This document shows, piece after piece, positions 23,312 through 24,324 of a DNA stretch of 24,324 bases. Numbering within the stretch: the first letter of the stretch is position 1; the number at the start of each line of letters is the position of its first letter. A program made the position numbers and the translations under genes. Origin of the DNA: an uncultured Mollicutes bacterium. GTDB taxonomy: Bacteria; Bacillota_I; Bacilli_A; Acholeplasmatales; Anaeroplasmataceae. The stretch covers positions 1 through 24,324 of the forward strand of contig CALCWU010000145.1 in assembly GCA_937905855.1 (NCBI GenBank), given 5' to 3'. The notes under the pieces are model-generated. The model was not told the origin of the DNA. It saw nothing but the letters and a program-made list of their open reading frames with translations, and did not search any database.

Positions 23312-23347
23312 GCGCATAAATTATTACAAAGGAGAATAATTATGCGC
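23312..23347 (+). promoter_or_regulatory. Hairpin presenting the SpoVM-like gene's ribosome-binding site in its loop
   Basis: GCGCATAAATTATT (23312-23325) pairs with AATAATTATGCGC (23335-23347), 13 bp with one bulged A. The 9-nt loop ACAAAGGAG contains the whole Shine-Dalgarno, and the start codon at 23342 is in the right arm of the stem. There is no proper T-tract, so it looks like a translational control element rather than a terminator. Confidence 0.6.
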
Positions 23348-23422
23348 TTTTATGTTATAGAGCTACCTAAATGCTTATGTTGGTTAAAAAATTTATTTAC
23401 AAGAAATAAAAAAAGGACTTGA
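23342..23422 (+). CDS. spoVM: SpoVM-like 26-residue microprotein
   Basis: A 26-codon gene with a strong Shine-Dalgarno (AAAGGAG, 7 nt upstream). Its first 12 residues, MRFYVIELPKCL, match Bacillus subtilis SpoVM (MKFYTIKLPKFL) at 8 positions, and both proteins are exactly 26 residues. Pro9, essential in SpoVM, is kept. SpoVM is an amphipathic helix that recognises the convex forespore membrane and anchors the spore coat ATPase SpoIVA. The rest (LCWLKNLFTRNKKR) can form an amphipathic helix with Leu12, Leu15, Leu18 and Phe19 on one side and a basic end. Position also fits: in Bacillus spoVM lies between rpe-thiN and rpmB. Two cysteines (11 and 13) are unusual. The stop codon is inside the terminator loop. 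Whether this organism sporulates cannot be judged here. Confidence 0.8.
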   Translation: MRFYVIELPKCLCWLKNLFTRNKKRT

Positions 23423-23435
23423 TTGTCCTTTTTTT
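23408..23435. terminator. Bidirectional terminator between spoVM-like gene and rpmB
   Basis: Seven A, GGAC, loop TTGATT, GTCC and seven T: an 11-bp stem with T-tracts on both strands. It serves the plus-strand rpe/spoVM-like transcript and the minus-strand rpmB transcript. The loop contains the TGA stop of the microprotein. Confidence 0.9.
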
Positions 23436-23458
23436 ATCTTACACATAATGTTAAATTA

Positions 23459-23647
23459 TTATGCTCTTTCTAACTTTAAGTTCTTTAAAGCCTTAGCACA
23501 AATCTTTACTTTCTTAACATTACCATTTTCATCTTTAATATGAACGGTTTGTAAGTTTGCCTTCCATGTACGGCGAGTAGCATTTAGGGCATGGCTTCTT
23601 CTATTTCCTGTTACTGTTGATTTTCCAGTCACATAACATTTAGCCAT
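23459..23647 (-). CDS. rpmB: 50S ribosomal protein L28
   Basis: 62-residue L28 of the large subunit. The N-terminus MAKCYVTGKSTVTGNRRSHA and TRRTWKANLQTV are diagnostic. Zinc-binding L28 has two CxxC pairs; here only the first cysteine of each remains (Cys4 in CYVT, and the C of KICAKAL), so zinc is probably not bound in the usual way. AAGGAGGT lies ahead of the ATG on the minus strand. The convergent neighbour is the SpoVM-like gene and the divergent neighbour is fakA, both as in Bacillus. Confidence 0.96.
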   Translation of the reverse strand: MAKCYVTGKSTVTGNRRSHALNATRRTWKANLQTVHIKDENGNVKKVKICAKALKNLKLERA

Positions 23648-23694
23648 AGTCTAATACCTCCTTACTAAGTCTTGCTTTTTACTCAAGCCCTATT

Positions 23695-23723
23695 ATTTTA
23701 TCAAAAAAAGGAAAGAAAATCAA
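23695..23723 (-). promoter_or_regulatory. Promoter of rpmB
   Basis: On the minus strand TTGATT (plus 23718-23723), a 17-nt spacer and TAAAAT (plus 23695-23700), giving a leader of about 40 nt before the rpmB ATG. Confidence 0.65.
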
Positions 23724-23880
23724 GACTTTTAGTTCTATTTTCTTGCATAATTACAATTTTGTGATAAAATAATAGTTGTTTTCAAATTAGTATTTTTTAT
23801 AATTTGGTTGTTAAGACCTCATTTATTAAGAAAATATATCAAAATATGTTATTATTTTTCATCTTTAGTATAATAAGTAT

Positions 23881-23917
23881 TTTACAATTTGAAAAAATGT
23901 GTTATAATATTTATAAT
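23881..23917 (+). promoter_or_regulatory. Overlapping promoters of fakA
   Basis: TTGAAA (23889-23894) and TATAAT (23912-23917) with 17 nt between, plus an overlapping set TTTACA (23881-23886) and TATAAT (23903-23908) with 16 nt. Either gives a leader of roughly 130 nt to the ATG at 24052. Confidence 0.6.
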
Positions 23918-24051
23918 GTAAAATGTACTTTGCATTTTGTATTATGGATTAAGGTGTTAAAAATTATTTATTTGAAACTGTAGCGTAAATCATATTATTT
24001 TACGCTTTATAATAATGAAAAATATCGTATTAAATTTTTAGGAGGAATACT

Positions 24052-24324
24052 ATGCCAGTTTCCAAAATAGATGGCGAATTATTTAAAAAAATGGTTTTAA
24101 ATGGTGCCATTAATTTAAAAAATAATCATAGTGAAATAGATCAATTAAACGTTTTCCCTGTTCCTGATGGAGATACAGGAACTAATATGCAAATGACTGT
24201 TATGAGTGGAGTTCGTGAAATGGAAAATTGCGAATCCAGCTCAATATGTGATATAGCTAAGGCTCTTTCAAGAGGTGCGCTAATGGGCGCTAGAGGTAAC
24301 TCTGGAGTTATTTTATCACAATAT
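24052..24324 (+). CDS. fakA: Fatty acid kinase subunit FakA (DhaL domain), 5' part
   Basis: The first 91 codons of a gene that runs off the window. The sequence is the N-terminal DhaL-type nucleotide-binding domain of FakA (YloV), which phosphorylates FakB-bound fatty acids in the cytosol so that exogenous fatty acids can enter phospholipids. QLNVFPVPDGDTGTNMQMT supplies the metal-binding aspartates of the ATP site, and SRGALMGARGNSGVILSQ is the other hallmark. AGGAGG lies 6 nt before the ATG. In Bacillus, yloU (Asp23 family) sits between rpmB and fakA; it is missing here, replaced by a long leader. Confidence 0.93.
   Translation, partial: MPVSKIDGELFKKMVLNGAINLKNNHSEIDQLNVFPVPDGDTGTNMQMTVMSGVREMENCESSSICDIAKALSRGALMGARGNSGVILSQY

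Larger units (their letters stand above)
23648..24051. other. 404-nt divergent intergenic region rpmB/fakA
   Basis: I see no open reading frame with a ribosome-binding site here. It holds the rpmB promoter on the minus strand, one or two promoters for fakA, and a fakA leader of about 130 nt. Within the leader is a perfect 8-bp dyad, AGCGTAAA (23982-23989) and TTTACGCT (23999-24006), with a 9-nt loop, and just upstream a weaker dyad around 23915-23943 (11 pairs, two wobbles). About 23760-23880 is AT-rich with no recognisable element. Confidence 0.6.

Noticed and set aside
1..24324. TGA read as tryptophan (mycoplasma-type code)
   Set aside because: Conserved tryptophans are TGG, no conserved gene contains an internal TGA, and TGA ends the SpoVM-like gene at exactly the family length.

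Overview
The window is AT-rich and reads with the standard bacterial code: tryptophan is TGG throughout, and the only TGA I rely on ends a 26-codon gene that matches a family of exactly that length. Gene content and order point to a low-GC Firmicute of the Bacilli type (Erysipelotrichia- or RF39-like gut lineages would fit, but the sequence alone cannot fix this). It is fermentative (pyruvate formate-lyase) and secretes a pectin-acting lipoprotein.

Layout. 1-2937: a short RecQ helicase, then yceD (DUF177)-rpmF-rsmH. 3093-6794: a 1233-residue pectinesterase lipoprotein whose promoter carries cre-like catabolite operators. 6903-10395: the pyruvate formate-lyase locus, pflA, a thioredoxin-like protein, and PFL itself split into a 676-residue core and a 77-residue glycyl-radical polypeptide. 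10436-14035: a CBS-domain protein behind a terminator-like leader hairpin, then an ABC-F ATPase and an RlmD-type rRNA methyltransferase. 14190-16263: a cytosolic protein with a C-terminal starch-binding-like domain and a palindromic operator, a CmpB-type membrane protein on the minus strand, and a small membrane protein of unknown function. 16301-19957: a phenylalanine T-box leader and pheS-pheT. 19966-24324: rlmN, a kinase-less PASTA membrane protein, rsgA, rpe, a SpoVM-like microprotein, rpmB (minus strand) and the start of fakA.

The last block corresponds to the Bacillus subtilis order rlmN-prpC-prkC-rsgA-rpe-thiN-spoVM-rpmB-yloU-fakA, with three changes: phosphatase and kinase are gone and only a transmembrane-PASTA protein stands in their place, thiN is gone, and yloU is gone. 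The 26-residue SpoVM-like gene sits where synteny predicts it, and its Shine-Dalgarno lies in the loop of a hairpin whose stem holds the start codon.

The most notable items are the naturally split PFL (same frame, three in-frame stops, its own ribosome-binding site, essentially no residues lost), the SpoVM-like microprotein, the stand-alone PASTA protein reached only by reading through a terminator-like hairpin, and the starch-binding fusion protein under a CcpA-like operator.
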